Shown: piece by piece, positions 17,373 through 26,366 of the stretch
How the letters are laid out: the number at the start of each line of letters is the position of its first letter
How positions within the stretch are numbered: the first letter of the stretch is position 1
Translations under genes and position numbers: made by a program
Assembly: GCF_000165485.1 (NCBI RefSeq)
Contig: NC_014623.1
Location: 2,561,501-2,625,500, forward strand
Source: Stigmatella aurantiaca DW4/3-1
GTDB taxonomy: Bacteria; Myxococcota; Myxococcia; Myxococcales; Myxococcaceae
DNA: 64,000 nucleotides
Direction: 5' to 3'
The notes under the pieces: model-generated
What the model saw: the letters and a program-made list of their open reading frames with translations, nothing else
Databases searched by the model: none
Told to the model about the DNA's origin: nothing

Positions 17373-18446
17373 ATGCCCATCACCCGCATTGAGCCGCACG
17401 ATGAGTTCCTGCGCATCCATTTCGCTCCTGGAGAGAGCCCCCGCCATGCCGACTTCCACTGGTTCTGGCTGCGGCACAACTCCGAGCTGGACCGGCACCC
17501 CATCACCCAGGAGCGCATCGTCTGTTCGTCGGAGCTGCCGCTGGACCCCGAGCCGCGGAGCGTGCGCATCGCCGAGGACGCGGACGCGCTCGACATTGAC
17601 TGGGGCCATCGTCCCGATGGGAAGGTGAGCCGTTACGCCACCGAGTGGCTCCGGGCGCATTCCTACGCGGCCGACCGGGATTCTCCTCCAGCTCCGCCCT
17701 CCGACATCGAGGCGGTCACCGTGGACTTCGCACGCCTCGAGGAGCCGCTCGGACCGAAGATTTTCCGCGCCCTGGAGCAGCACGGCCTGCTCATCGTCCG
17801 GGGCTATGGCCTGGACACCGAGGCCCTCATCGAGACGATTGGCCAGCAGGGGCTCTCCGTCATCGAGACGCACTTCGGCCGCATCGAGGACCTGCGCACC
17901 GACAACACCACGAACCGCAACACGGACCAGCTCGGCTACACCGACAGCGCCGTTCAGCTCCACACGGATCAGCCCTTCCTCGACAGGCCGCCGCGCTATC
18001 AGCTGCTGCACTCGCAGCGGCCCGCGGAGACGGGCGGCGCCAACTTCGTGGTGGATGGGCTCGCCGCGGCCCGGTACCTCTCCGGGCTGGACCGTCCGGC
18101 GTTCGAGTTGCTGCGCACGGTGCCGGTGACGTTCCACCGCAAGCAGAAGTCTTTCGAGCGGGTGCTCGTGTCCCCCATCCTCGACTTCGACGCGCCGGGA
18201 GGGTTCCGGATCCGGTACAGCTACTTCACGCTCGCGCCGCACCAGCGGCCCTTCGCGGAGATGGAGGCGTGGTACCGCGCGTACAACCGTTTCGCCAAGC
18301 TGGTGCGTGACGAGCGTCACCAGTACCGGTTCCTGCTCCAGACAGGCGACTTCCTCATCTATGACAACTGGCGAATGCTGCATGCGCGCACGTCGTTCAC
18401 TGGTGCGCGCTGGGTGAGGGGCGTCTATTTCGACAAGGCCCACTGA
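17373..18446 (+). CDS. Gamma-butyrobetaine dioxygenase-like TauD/TfdA family oxygenase
   Basis: A 357-residue Fe(II)/2-oxoglutarate oxygenase. Residues 1 to about 95 form the small N-terminal zinc-ribbon-like domain of gamma-butyrobetaine and trimethyllysine hydroxylases (DFHWFWLRHNS). The TauD core follows, with the iron ligands His197 and Asp199 in QLHTDQPF and the distal His337 in WRMLHARTSF, and a 2-oxoglutarate Arg in RWVRGVYFD. The enzyme probably hydroxylates a trimethylammonium compound. The ATG at 17373 follows CAGGAGGG. The gene is followed 27 bases later by a quinone-oxidoreductase gene. Whether the substrate is really a carnitine precursor is unproven; the N-terminal metal-site residues are incompletely visible. 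Confidence 0.87.
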   Translation: MPITRIEPHDEFLRIHFAPGESPRHADFHWFWLRHNSELDRHPITQERIVCSSELPLDPEPRSVRIAEDADALDIDWGHRPDGKVSRYATEWLRAHSYAADRDSPPAPPSDIEAVTVDFARLEEPLGPKIFRALEQHGLLIVRGYGLDTEALIETIGQQGLSVIETHFGRIEDLRTDNTTNRNTDQLGYTDSAVQLHTDQPFLDRPPRYQLLHSQRPAETGGANFVVDGLAAARYLSGLDRPAFELLRTVPVTFHRKQKSFERVLVSPILDFDAPGGFRIRYSYFTLAPHQRPFAEMEAWYRAYNRFAKLVRDERHQYRFLLQTGDFLIYDNWRMLHARTSFTGARWVRGVYFDKAH

Positions 18447-18473
18447 AGGGCCGAGCGTGATACTGCGCGGCCC

Positions 18474-19427
18474 ATGCGCGCCATCGTTCTTCCCCGCTTC
18501 GGCGGTCCCGAGCTGTTCGAGGTCCAAGACGTTCCTCCCCCCACGCCCGGCCCCGGGCAGGTGCTGATCCGGATCATCGCCTCCGGCACCAACCCGGTGG
18601 ACGCCAAGCTGCGCCAGGATGGCTCCTGGGCAGGGCTGAAGCCGCCCGTCGTGCTGGGCTACGACGCTTCCGGGGTCATCGAGCAGGTGGGCCCCGGTGT
18701 GACCGACTTCAAACCGGGGGACGAGGTCTTCTATACCCCCGAGATTCACCAGAACCCCCTGGGCACCTACGCCGAACTCAACACCGTCTCCGCCAGCATC
18801 GTCGCGAAGAAGCCGCCCAGCCTCTCGCATGAGGAGGCCGCCGCCGTTCCGCTGGCCGCGGGCACCGCGTGGGATGCGATCGTGCGGCGGTTGCAACTGC
18901 GCGTGGGTGAGACGGTCCTCATCCATGGCGGGGCGGGCGGGGTGGGCTCCTTCGCCGTGCAGATCGCGAAGGCCGTGGGGGCCCGGGTGCTCGCCACGTC
19001 GGGTCCGGACAACCTGGAGACGCTGCGCAAGCTGGGCGCCGACGTGGTCATCAACTACCGCTCGGAGGATGCCGCCCAGGTGGCCCTGCGCGAGACAGGG
19101 GGGCAGGGCGTGGATGCGGTCTTCGACACCGCGGGCAAGAACGTCATCCCCAGCCTGCCGGCGACCCGTGCGTTCGGGCGCATCGCCACCATCTTGGGCT
19201 TCAACGGGGATGTGTCCGCCTTCTACCCGCGCAACCTCACCTTGCACGGGGTGTTTCTCGTGCGCGAGCGGCGCCGGCTGGAGGAGCTGACCGCGCTCAT
19301 CGAGCGCAAGCAGGTGCGGCCCCTCGTCGAGCGCGTGCTTCCCCTGGAGAAGCTCGCCGAGGCCCATCGGCAGCTCGACTCGGGGCATGGGCGCGGCAAG
19401 GTGGTGCTGACGGTGGGCCGCCCGTAG
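18474..19427 (+). CDS. Zinc-independent quinone oxidoreductase (MDR superfamily)
   Basis: A 317-residue medium-chain reductase of the quinone oxidoreductase type. It has the N-terminal GroES-like fold ([17 protein letters not shown], then [13 protein letters not shown]) and the nucleotide-binding motif [20 protein letters not shown]. The Cys/His zinc ligands of alcohol dehydrogenases are absent, which separates it from the zinc enzyme at 58382-59428. It probably reduces a quinone or an alpha,beta-unsaturated carbonyl with NADPH. It follows the dioxygenase gene on the same strand and may share its transcript. Confidence 0.9.
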   Translation: MRAIVLPRFGGPELFEVQDVPPPTPGPGQVLIRIIASGTNPVDAKLRQDGSWAGLKPPVVLGYDASGVIEQVGPGVTDFKPGDEVFYTPEIHQNPLGTYAELNTVSASIVAKKPPSLSHEEAAAVPLAAGTAWDAIVRRLQLRVGETVLIHGGAGGVGSFAVQIAKAVGARVLATSGPDNLETLRKLGADVVINYRSEDAAQVALRETGGQGVDAVFDTAGKNVIPSLPATRAFGRIATILGFNGDVSAFYPRNLTLHGVFLVRERRRLEELTALIERKQVRPLVERVLPLEKLAEAHRQLDSGHGRGKVVLTVGRP

Positions 19428-19440
19428 GGCGGTGTGGACT

Positions 19441-19482
19441 CCGCCGGGAATTCGGCGGAACATCCCCGGTCAAAAGCCGGGG
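19441..19482 (+). promoter_or_regulatory. Two tandem hairpins before dhaK
   Basis: CCGCCG-ggaatt-CGGCGG (19441-19458) and CCCCGG-tcaaaag-CCGGGG (19464-19482) are two perfect 6-bp inverted repeats, the second ending eight bases before the proposed CTG start of dhaK. They may end the preceding transcript. Their closeness to the start could also make them part of a translational control element. Confidence 0.45.
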
Positions 19483-19489
19483 GTGCTGC

Positions 19490-20491
19490 CTGAAAAAGCT
19501 GATCAACAATCCTCAGGATGTGGTGACCGAGGCGTTGCGTGGGATGGCGGCTGCGCATACCGGTCTGTTGAGGCTGAACGCCGAGCCACCCTATCTCGTC
19601 CGCGCGGACGCGCCCGTCCAGGGCAAGGTAGGGATTGTCTCGGGAGGCGGCTCCGGGCACGAGCCCATGCACGGAGGCTTCGTGGGGATGGGCATGCTGG
19701 ATGCGGCCTGTCCTGGGGCGGTGTTCACCTCGCCCACGCCCGACCAGATGCTCGCGGCCAGCCAAGCCGTGAATGGGGGCGCGGGCGTGCTGCACCTCAT
19801 CAAGAACTACACCGGGGACTGCCTGAACTTCGAGATGGCCGCCGAGCTGGCCCGCGCGGAAGGCATCGAGGTGGAGCAGGTCCTCATCAATGACGACGTG
19901 GCGGTGCAGGACAGCCTCTACACCGCCGGGCGGCGCGGCGTGGGGGTGACGGTGCTGGTCGAGAAGATCGCCGGGGCGGCGGCCGAGCAGCGGCGGCCGC
20001 TGAAAGAAGTGGCTGAGATTGCGCGCACGGTGAACGCCCGCGGCCGCAGCATGGGCATGGCGCTCACCTCGTGCACGGTGCCTCATGCGGGCAAGCCCAC
20101 CTTTGTGCTCGCGGAGGATGAGATGGAGATTGGCATTGGCATCCACGGAGAGCCGGGCCGCCGCCGCATGAAATGGGCACCCGCCGCCGAGGTGGCGGTG
20201 ATGCTGGTGGAGCCCATCCTGGGGGATCTCCCCTTCCAGCCCGGAGACGAGGTGCTGGCCTTCGTGAATGGGATGGGCGGCACACCCTTGATGGAGCTGT
20301 ACATCATGTTCGCCGAGGTGGCCCGTATCCTGGAGGGCCGGGGGATCCGCATTGCCCGCAGCCTCGTGGGCTCCTACATCACCTCGCTGGAGATGGCGGG
20401 CTGCTCGGTCACCTTGCTGAAGCTGGATGGGGCGCTGACCCAGCTCTGGGATGCACCGGTCAAGACGGCCGCGCTGCGCTGGGGGGGGTAA
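19490..20491 (+). CDS. dhaK: PEP-dependent dihydroxyacetone kinase, DhaK subunit
   Basis: DhaK binds dihydroxyacetone covalently through a His and receives phosphate from DhaL-ADP. The substrate His is in [10 protein letters not shown] at about residue 219, and the motifs [43 protein letters not shown] and TCVPHAGKP are diagnostic. The natural family N-terminus ([14 protein letters not shown]) is encoded from 19490, where the initiation codon would be CTG. There is no ATG in that position. GTG at 19520 is the alternative and would drop ten conserved residues. It is the first gene of dhaKLM and is separated from dhaL by two bases. Confidence 0.93.
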   Translation: MKKLINNPQDVVTEALRGMAAAHTGLLRLNAEPPYLVRADAPVQGKVGIVSGGGSGHEPMHGGFVGMGMLDAACPGAVFTSPTPDQMLAASQAVNGGAGVLHLIKNYTGDCLNFEMAAELARAEGIEVEQVLINDDVAVQDSLYTAGRRGVGVTVLVEKIAGAAAEQRRPLKEVAEIARTVNARGRSMGMALTSCTVPHAGKPTFVLAEDEMEIGIGIHGEPGRRRMKWAPAAEVAVMLVEPILGDLPFQPGDEVLAFVNGMGGTPLMELYIMFAEVARILEGRGIRIARSLVGSYITSLEMAGCSVTLLKLDGALTQLWDAPVKTAALRWGG

Positions 20492-20493
20492 GC

Positions 20494-21123
20494 ATGCCCG
20501 TGACCCGGGAAACGGCGGAGCAGTGGATTCGGGCATATGCGGCCGCCATCGCCGAGCATGAGCAGGCCCTCACGCAACTCGACATGGCCATCGGGGATGG
20601 AGACCACGGGGCCAACATGCAGCGGGGGTTTCAGGCGGTGCTGTCGCGTTTGGGCAGCGTGGCGGAAGGAGACCTGGGCGCCCTGTTCAAGTTGGTCGGC
20701 ATGACGCTGCTGTCCACCGTGGGAGGGACCAGCGGTCCGCTCTATGGCACGCTGTTCTTGCAGATGGCCTTGAAGACGCAGGGCAAGCACGAGCTGGCTC
20801 CCGAGGAACTGGAGGCCGCGCTGCGGGCGGGCCTGGAGGGCATTATCGCTCGTGGGAAGGCGGCTCCAGGAGACAAGACGATGATCGACGCCCTCAAGCC
20901 CGCTCAGGAGGCGCTGCGGCAGGCGCTGAACCAGAAGTCCAGCCTGGCAGAGGCCTTGCGCCGGGCCGAGGAGGCGGCCAGGACAGGCCGTGATGCCACC
21001 ATCGCCCTGGTGGCGAGGAAGGGGCGCGCCAGCTACCTGGGGGAGCGCAGCGCGGGCCACCAGGATCCCGGGGCCACCTCCGCGCATCTGTTGATGGAGT
21101 GTGCGGCAAGGACCTGGATGTGA
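20494..21123 (+). CDS. dhaL: PEP-dependent dihydroxyacetone kinase, DhaL subunit
   Basis: A 209-residue DhaL, the ADP-binding subunit that accepts phosphate from DhaM and passes it to dihydroxyacetone on DhaK. The metal-binding motif IGDGDHGANMQRG at about residues 31-43 contains the three Asp/His ligands that hold ADP-magnesium. Other family motifs are GGTSGPLYGTLFLQMA, GDKTMIDAL and a C-terminal GRASYLGERSAGHQDPGATS. The ATG at 20494 is two bases after the dhaK stop codon. Its end overlaps the dhaM start (GTGA). Confidence 0.94.
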   Translation: MPVTRETAEQWIRAYAAAIAEHEQALTQLDMAIGDGDHGANMQRGFQAVLSRLGSVAEGDLGALFKLVGMTLLSTVGGTSGPLYGTLFLQMALKTQGKHELAPEELEAALRAGLEGIIARGKAAPGDKTMIDALKPAQEALRQALNQKSSLAEALRRAEEAARTGRDATIALVARKGRASYLGERSAGHQDPGATSAHLLMECAARTWM

Positions 21124-23663
21124 CGGACTCGCGCGACAGCCAACCCCGGGTAGGCCTGGTCATCGTCTCGCACAGCCGCCAGCTTGCCGAGGGGGTCGCG
21201 GAGCTCGCACGCGAGATGGGCGGCTCCGGCGTCCGGATCGCCACCGCGGGAGGAATGGATGGGCCCGGCTCCCCGCTGGGAACCGATGCCCTCCGGGTGG
21301 TGGAAGCCATTGAGAGCCTCTATTCGGAGGCCGGGGTGCTGGTGCTGATGGATCTCGGCAGTGCCGTGATGAACGCCGAGCTGGCGCTGGACCTGCTGCC
21401 CCCTGGCCACCGCGAGAATGTCTTGTTGTGCAGTGCGCCGCTGGTGGAGGGCGCGGTGGTGGCGGCGGTGCAGGCGCGCCTCGGAACCCCCTTGCGGCAG
21501 GTGGCCGAGGAGGCTTGTGGGGCCCTGTTGGCCAAACAGGGCCAGATGGGAGACGCGGAGGCCCCCCAGGCCTCGCCGCTGGAGGGACCCGAGGACTCAC
21601 CCGAAGCCACCCTGCGCTTCGTCGTCCTCAACCCGCAGGGGCTGCATGCGCGTCCCGCCGCGCGACTGATGCAGGTGCTGTCGCGTTTCTCCGCGGCGCT
21701 CCGGCTGCGCAACCTCACCACCCAGAGCCAGGCGGTGGATGCCCGGAGCCTCAATGCGGTGATGACGCTGGGGGTGCAGCAGGGCCACGAGGTCGAGTTC
21801 ATCGCGAGCGGGCAGGATGGAGGGTCTGCGCTGGAGGCGCTGCGCCTGCTGGCGGAAGCCCACTTCGGCGAGGAGCCGGTGCCATCGGCCGCCGGGGGGG
21901 GGGCCCCCAGCCCCATTCTCCTTCCGCAGGAGTCTCTCGCCGTCTGGCTGACGGGGACGCTCATCTCTCCGGGCATCGCCGTCGGTCCCGCCGCCGTGCT
22001 GTGGCAGGAAGAGGAAGAGGTGTGGGAGGAGGAGGTCGCGGGGATTCCCTCCCAGGAGTGGGAGCGGTTGCAGCAGGCCCTCCAGCGCGTGCGCAACGAG
22101 CTGACCGCGACACGGGCCGCCTTGGTCCATCGCGCGGACCCCCAGGCCGTCGAGATCTTCGATGCCCACCTCTTGTTGCTCGAGGATGCCGAGCTGCTCC
22201 GGTGGGTTCACGAGCGCATCCACCAGGGGGCTGGAGGGGCCTTCTCGGTGTGGAAGGATGCCGTGGAGCGGGTGGCACGGCGCTACGAGGCCCTGCCGGA
22301 TGAGTACCTGCGCTCCCGCAGCGTGGACATCCAGGACGTGGGGCGGCAGGTCCTGTTGGCCCTGAACGGGGGCTCCCGCGCCGCTCCAGTGGAGCAGCGC
22401 TCCGGCATTCTGGCCGCGCTGGATTTCACGCCCTCGGAGATTGCCCGGCTGGACGCGAAGCGCGTTCAAGGGCTGTGCGCGGCGCATGGCACCGCGCACA
22501 GCCATGCCGCCATCCTGGCGCGGTCCCTGGGGATTCCCGCCGTGTTTGGCCTGGGCGAGGACCTCCGGCGAATCCGTGATGGGGAGACGCTGCTCATGGA
22601 TGCCACGGCGGCGCGCGTCTGCCTCCAGCCCGATGGGGCGCTGCTGGCGGAATACGAGGACCGGGCGCGTGTGGAGCGGAAGTCCCGGCAGCGGGCCTAT
22701 CAGCTTCGCGCCCAGGCGGCGTTGACGCGGGATGGCCACCGGGTGGAGGTGGCCGCCAACATCGGCCAGGTGGCCGAGGCGCAAGCCGCGGTCGAGGCGG
22801 GGGCGGAGGGGGTCGGCCTGTTCCGCACCGAGTTTCTCTTCTTCCAGCGAGCGTCCGCACCGGATGAGGACGAGCAGTACGAGGCCTACCGCGAGGCCGC
22901 GCGGGTGCTCGAGGGGCGGCCGTTGATCATTCGCACGCTCGACGTGGGCGGGGACAAGCCGCTGCCCTACCTCGACGCGGGGCAAGAGGCGAATCCCTTC
23001 CTGGGCGTGCGGGGCGTGCGCTTCTGTCTGGCGAACCGGGAGCTGTTCTCTTCCCAACTGCGCGCCATTGCCCGCGCCGCGGTGGATGCCCCCATCCGCG
23101 TGATGTTTCCCATGGTGGCGACCCGGGAGGAGTGGCTGGAGGCCCGGGCACTCTGGGAGGAGGCCGCCCGGCCCTTCCCCGCGGCCCGGCACGTGGAGGT
23201 GGGCTTGATGCTCGAGGTTCCCTCGGCGGTGCTCCTCGTGCAGCACCTCGCGGCGGAGGCCAGCTTCTTCTCGCTGGGGACCAATGACTTGACGCAGTAC
23301 CTCTTCGCGGCGGAGCGGGGCAATGAACGCCTGGCGCACCTGTCCGATGCGCTGCACCCAGCGCTGTTGCAGATGGTGGCGCGGGTGACGGAGGCGGCCC
23401 ACGCGCGAGGCCGGTGGGTGGGCCTCTGCGGAGAGCTGGCCGCGGAGACGCTCGCGGTGCCGTTGCTCGTGGGCCTGGGGGTGGACGAGCTGAGCATGAG
23501 CGTGCCCGCGATTGCCCCGGTGAAGCAGGCCTTGCGCGCCTGCCATGCGGGAGAGGCCCGGGCGCTGGCCCGGCAGGCCCTCGCCTGTGGGAGCGCGGCG
23601 GAGGTCAGGCGTTTGTTGGCGGGTGAGGCGTTCGAGGGGATAATGCCCGGAATGCGCCATTAG
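21120..23663 (+). CDS. dhaM: DhaM phosphotransferase fused to HPr and full-length PTS Enzyme I
   Basis: An 847-residue multidomain phosphotransfer protein. Domain 1 (about 8-135) is the EIIA-Man-like DhaM domain with His18 in VIVSHSRQLAEG. Domain 2 (about 155-245) is HPr, with His176 in NPQGLHARPAARLM. Domain 3 (about 280-845) is Enzyme I: swivel domain His462 in GTAHSHAAILARSL, PEP barrel with RTLDVGGDKPLPYL and GTNDLTQYLFA, and the catalytic Cys770 in GLCGELAAE. In E. coli DhaM the Enzyme I part is truncated; here it is complete, so the protein could take phosphate from PEP alone. The GTG start at 21120 has AAGGA upstream and overlaps dhaL. A poly-G stretch occurs in the HPr-EI linker. Confidence 0.93.
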   Translation: MTDSRDSQPRVGLVIVSHSRQLAEGVAELAREMGGSGVRIATAGGMDGPGSPLGTDALRVVEAIESLYSEAGVLVLMDLGSAVMNAELALDLLPPGHRENVLLCSAPLVEGAVVAAVQARLGTPLRQVAEEACGALLAKQGQMGDAEAPQASPLEGPEDSPEATLRFVVLNPQGLHARPAARLMQVLSRFSAALRLRNLTTQSQAVDARSLNAVMTLGVQQGHEVEFIASGQDGGSALEALRLLAEAHFGEEPVPSAAGGGAPSPILLPQESLAVWLTGTLISPGIAVGPAAVLWQEEEEVWEEEVAGIPSQEWERLQQALQRVRNELTATRAALVHRADPQAVEIFDAHLLLLEDAELLRWVHERIHQGAGGAFSVWKDAVERVARRYEALPDEYLRSRSVDIQDVGRQVLLALNGGSRAAPVEQRSGILAALDFTPSEIARLDAKRVQGLCAAHGTAHSHAAILARSLGIPAVFGLGEDLRRIRDGETLLMDATAARVCLQPDGALLAEYEDRARVERKSRQRAYQLRAQAALTRDGHRVEVAANIGQVAEAQAAVEAGAEGVGLFRTEFLFFQRASAPDEDEQYEAYREAARVLEGRPLIIRTLDVGGDKPLPYLDAGQEANPFLGVRGVRFCLANRELFSSQLRAIARAAVDAPIRVMFPMVATREEWLEARALWEEAARPFPAARHVEVGLMLEVPSAVLLVQHLAAEASFFSLGTNDLTQYLFAAERGNERLAHLSDALHPALLQMVARVTEAAHARGRWVGLCGELAAETLAVPLLVGLGVDELSMSVPAIAPVKQALRACHAGEARALARQALACGSAAEVRRLLAGEAFEGIMPGMRH

Positions 23664-23697
23664 CAGGGGCGCGAACGCTGAGCGTCAGGAGTGTCCC

Positions 23698-24168
23698 GTG
23701 AGCATCAAGGTTGGCGACAAGGCCCCCGGCTTCACGCTGCCGAAGCAGGACGGCACATCCGTGAGCTTGAATGACTTGCTCCAGAAGTCGGCGGTGGTCC
23801 TCTACTTCTATCCCAAGGACGACACCCCGGGCTGCACGCAGGAGGCGTGCTCGTTCCGGGATTCGTACGAGGCTTTCAAGGACGCGGGCGCCGAGGTCGT
23901 GGGCATCAGCTCGCAGTCGGCGGACTCCCACAAGGCCTTCGCCGCGAAGCACCGGCTGCCCTTCACGCTGGTGAGCGATGAGGGCGGCAAGGTGCGCAAG
24001 CAGTACGGTGTGCCGAGCACGCTGGGGCTGATTCCGGGCCGGGTGACGTATGTCATCGACCGGGGCGGCACCGTGCGGCACGTGTTCAACTCGCAGCTCA
24101 ACGCCGCGCGCCACGTGACCGAGGCCCTGGGCGTCATCCAGAAGCTTCGCGGGGCAAGCCCTTCCTGA
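23698..24168 (+). CDS. bcp: Thioredoxin-dependent thiol peroxidase, BCP-type peroxiredoxin
   Basis: A 156-residue peroxiredoxin of the BCP/PrxQ type, which reduces hydroperoxides. The peroxidatic Cys is in DDTPGCTQEACSFRD, with the second Cys five residues later, the spacing that marks an atypical 2-Cys PrxQ. The fold begins VGDKAPGFTLPKQDGTSVSL. The GTG at 23698 follows CAGGAG. It is downstream of dhaM by 34 bases, on the same strand, and is bounded on the other side by a strong stem-loop terminator. Confidence 0.94.
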   Translation: MSIKVGDKAPGFTLPKQDGTSVSLNDLLQKSAVVLYFYPKDDTPGCTQEACSFRDSYEAFKDAGAEVVGISSQSADSHKAFAAKHRLPFTLVSDEGGKVRKQYGVPSTLGLIPGRVTYVIDRGGTVRHVFNSQLNAARHVTEALGVIQKLRGASPS

Positions 24169-24192
24169 GCAGAAGGGGCCTGGCCTCGTCGT

Positions 24193-24221
24193 GGAGGAGG
24201 AGCTCCGAGTGCTCCTCCTCC
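24193..24221. terminator. Bidirectional terminator between convergent genes
   Basis: GGAGGAGGAGC-tccgagt-GCTCCTCCTCC is a perfect 11-bp stem with a seven-base loop. It lies between the stop codons of the peroxiredoxin (plus) and the DUF3332 gene (minus), so it can terminate both transcripts. Confidence 0.7.
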
Positions 24222-24233
24222 CGTGGAGGGGGG

Positions 24234-24878
24234 CTACGGCTGGTTCGTGCAGAGCGCCAGGCCCTGTCCCAGCGGGGACAGCTGGTTCTGGGCGTACTGC
24301 GACAGCCCCACGGCGCCCTCCTGGAGGAGGATCTGCCGCGCCTGGGCCACGGCCTCAGCCGAGTGCAGCGCCATCGTCATGCCATCCGCGTCCGTGACCG
24401 CCACAGCGCCACCGGTCTGTTCGCGCGCCTGGAGCAGCAGCGCGCCCGCGTCGTCGCGCACGGCGATGCCGTCCTCGAGGGGCTCGAAGTAGCGCACCAG
24501 CGGGGCCTGGCCCTCGCGCTCCAACTCCACCTTCATCACGCCCGAGGCCCCGTCCCGTGACAGGCGCAGCGTCTCGCTGGGCCCCAGCCGCACCACGCGC
24601 GTGTTCCCGGGCGTCCCGTCCGCGTTCGAGACGGGGTTCTCCCCGGTCCAGAACTCGATGCTGTTGATGACGAGCGCATCCACCAGGGTTCCAATGGCGT
24701 ACACGGGGACAATCGCCATCACCAGGAACACGGCCCATTGGGCGAACTTGTTGTCCGAGACGCCCTTGTTGAACTCCCACATGGCCCGCGTCAGCGAGAA
24801 GTTGCCGAAGCATCCGGACAGGTGAAGGGACAGAGCACCCACGCACAGCATGGCCAGCAGCCGGGAAGAACGCTTCAT
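24234..24878 (-). CDS. DUF3332 family lipoprotein
   Basis: A 214-residue protein with a signal peptide ending LHLSGC, a lipobox, and the family-typical FNKGVSDNKFAQWAVFLVMAIVPVYAIGTLVDALVINSIEFWTGENP. This includes a second hydrophobic stretch at about 42-65. The C-terminal part is a soluble domain ending CTNQP. DUF3332 has no known function. It begins 31 bases after the FHA/sigma-54 activator stop codon on the same strand, so it probably shares the activator's transcript. Confidence 0.85.
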   Translation of the reverse strand: MKRSSRLLAMLCVGALSLHLSGCFGNFSLTRAMWEFNKGVSDNKFAQWAVFLVMAIVPVYAIGTLVDALVINSIEFWTGENPVSNADGTPGNTRVVRLGPSETLRLSRDGASGVMKVELEREGQAPLVRYFEPLEDGIAVRDDAGALLLQAREQTGGAVAVTDADGMTMALHSAEAVAQARQILLQEGAVGLSQYAQNQLSPLGQGLALCTNQP

Positions 24879-24909
24879 ACGGTGTGTACACCTCCAGAGG
24901 ACCGCGGAG

Positions 24910-26274
<1,365 letters not shown>

Positions 26275-26366
26275 GGGCGGTGCGGACTCTATCGCGGATG
26301 GTGGACGAAGGGTCAGGTTGATGAGGGCCTTTGGGGGGGCGGCTTGCGTGGTAGAGGGGGCACCGC

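Noticed and set aside
16155-19463. A 1102-codon frame antisense to the kinase, dioxygenase and oxidoreductase genes
   Set aside because: Composition is repetitive (His, Arg, Gln, Gly), it spans three well-supported genes on the other strand and has no domain or ribosome-binding site.
26333-26348. Sigma-54 promoter upstream of the amidohydrolase
   Set aside because: GG and GC are at the right distance only because of a poly-G run; the rest of the consensus is missing.
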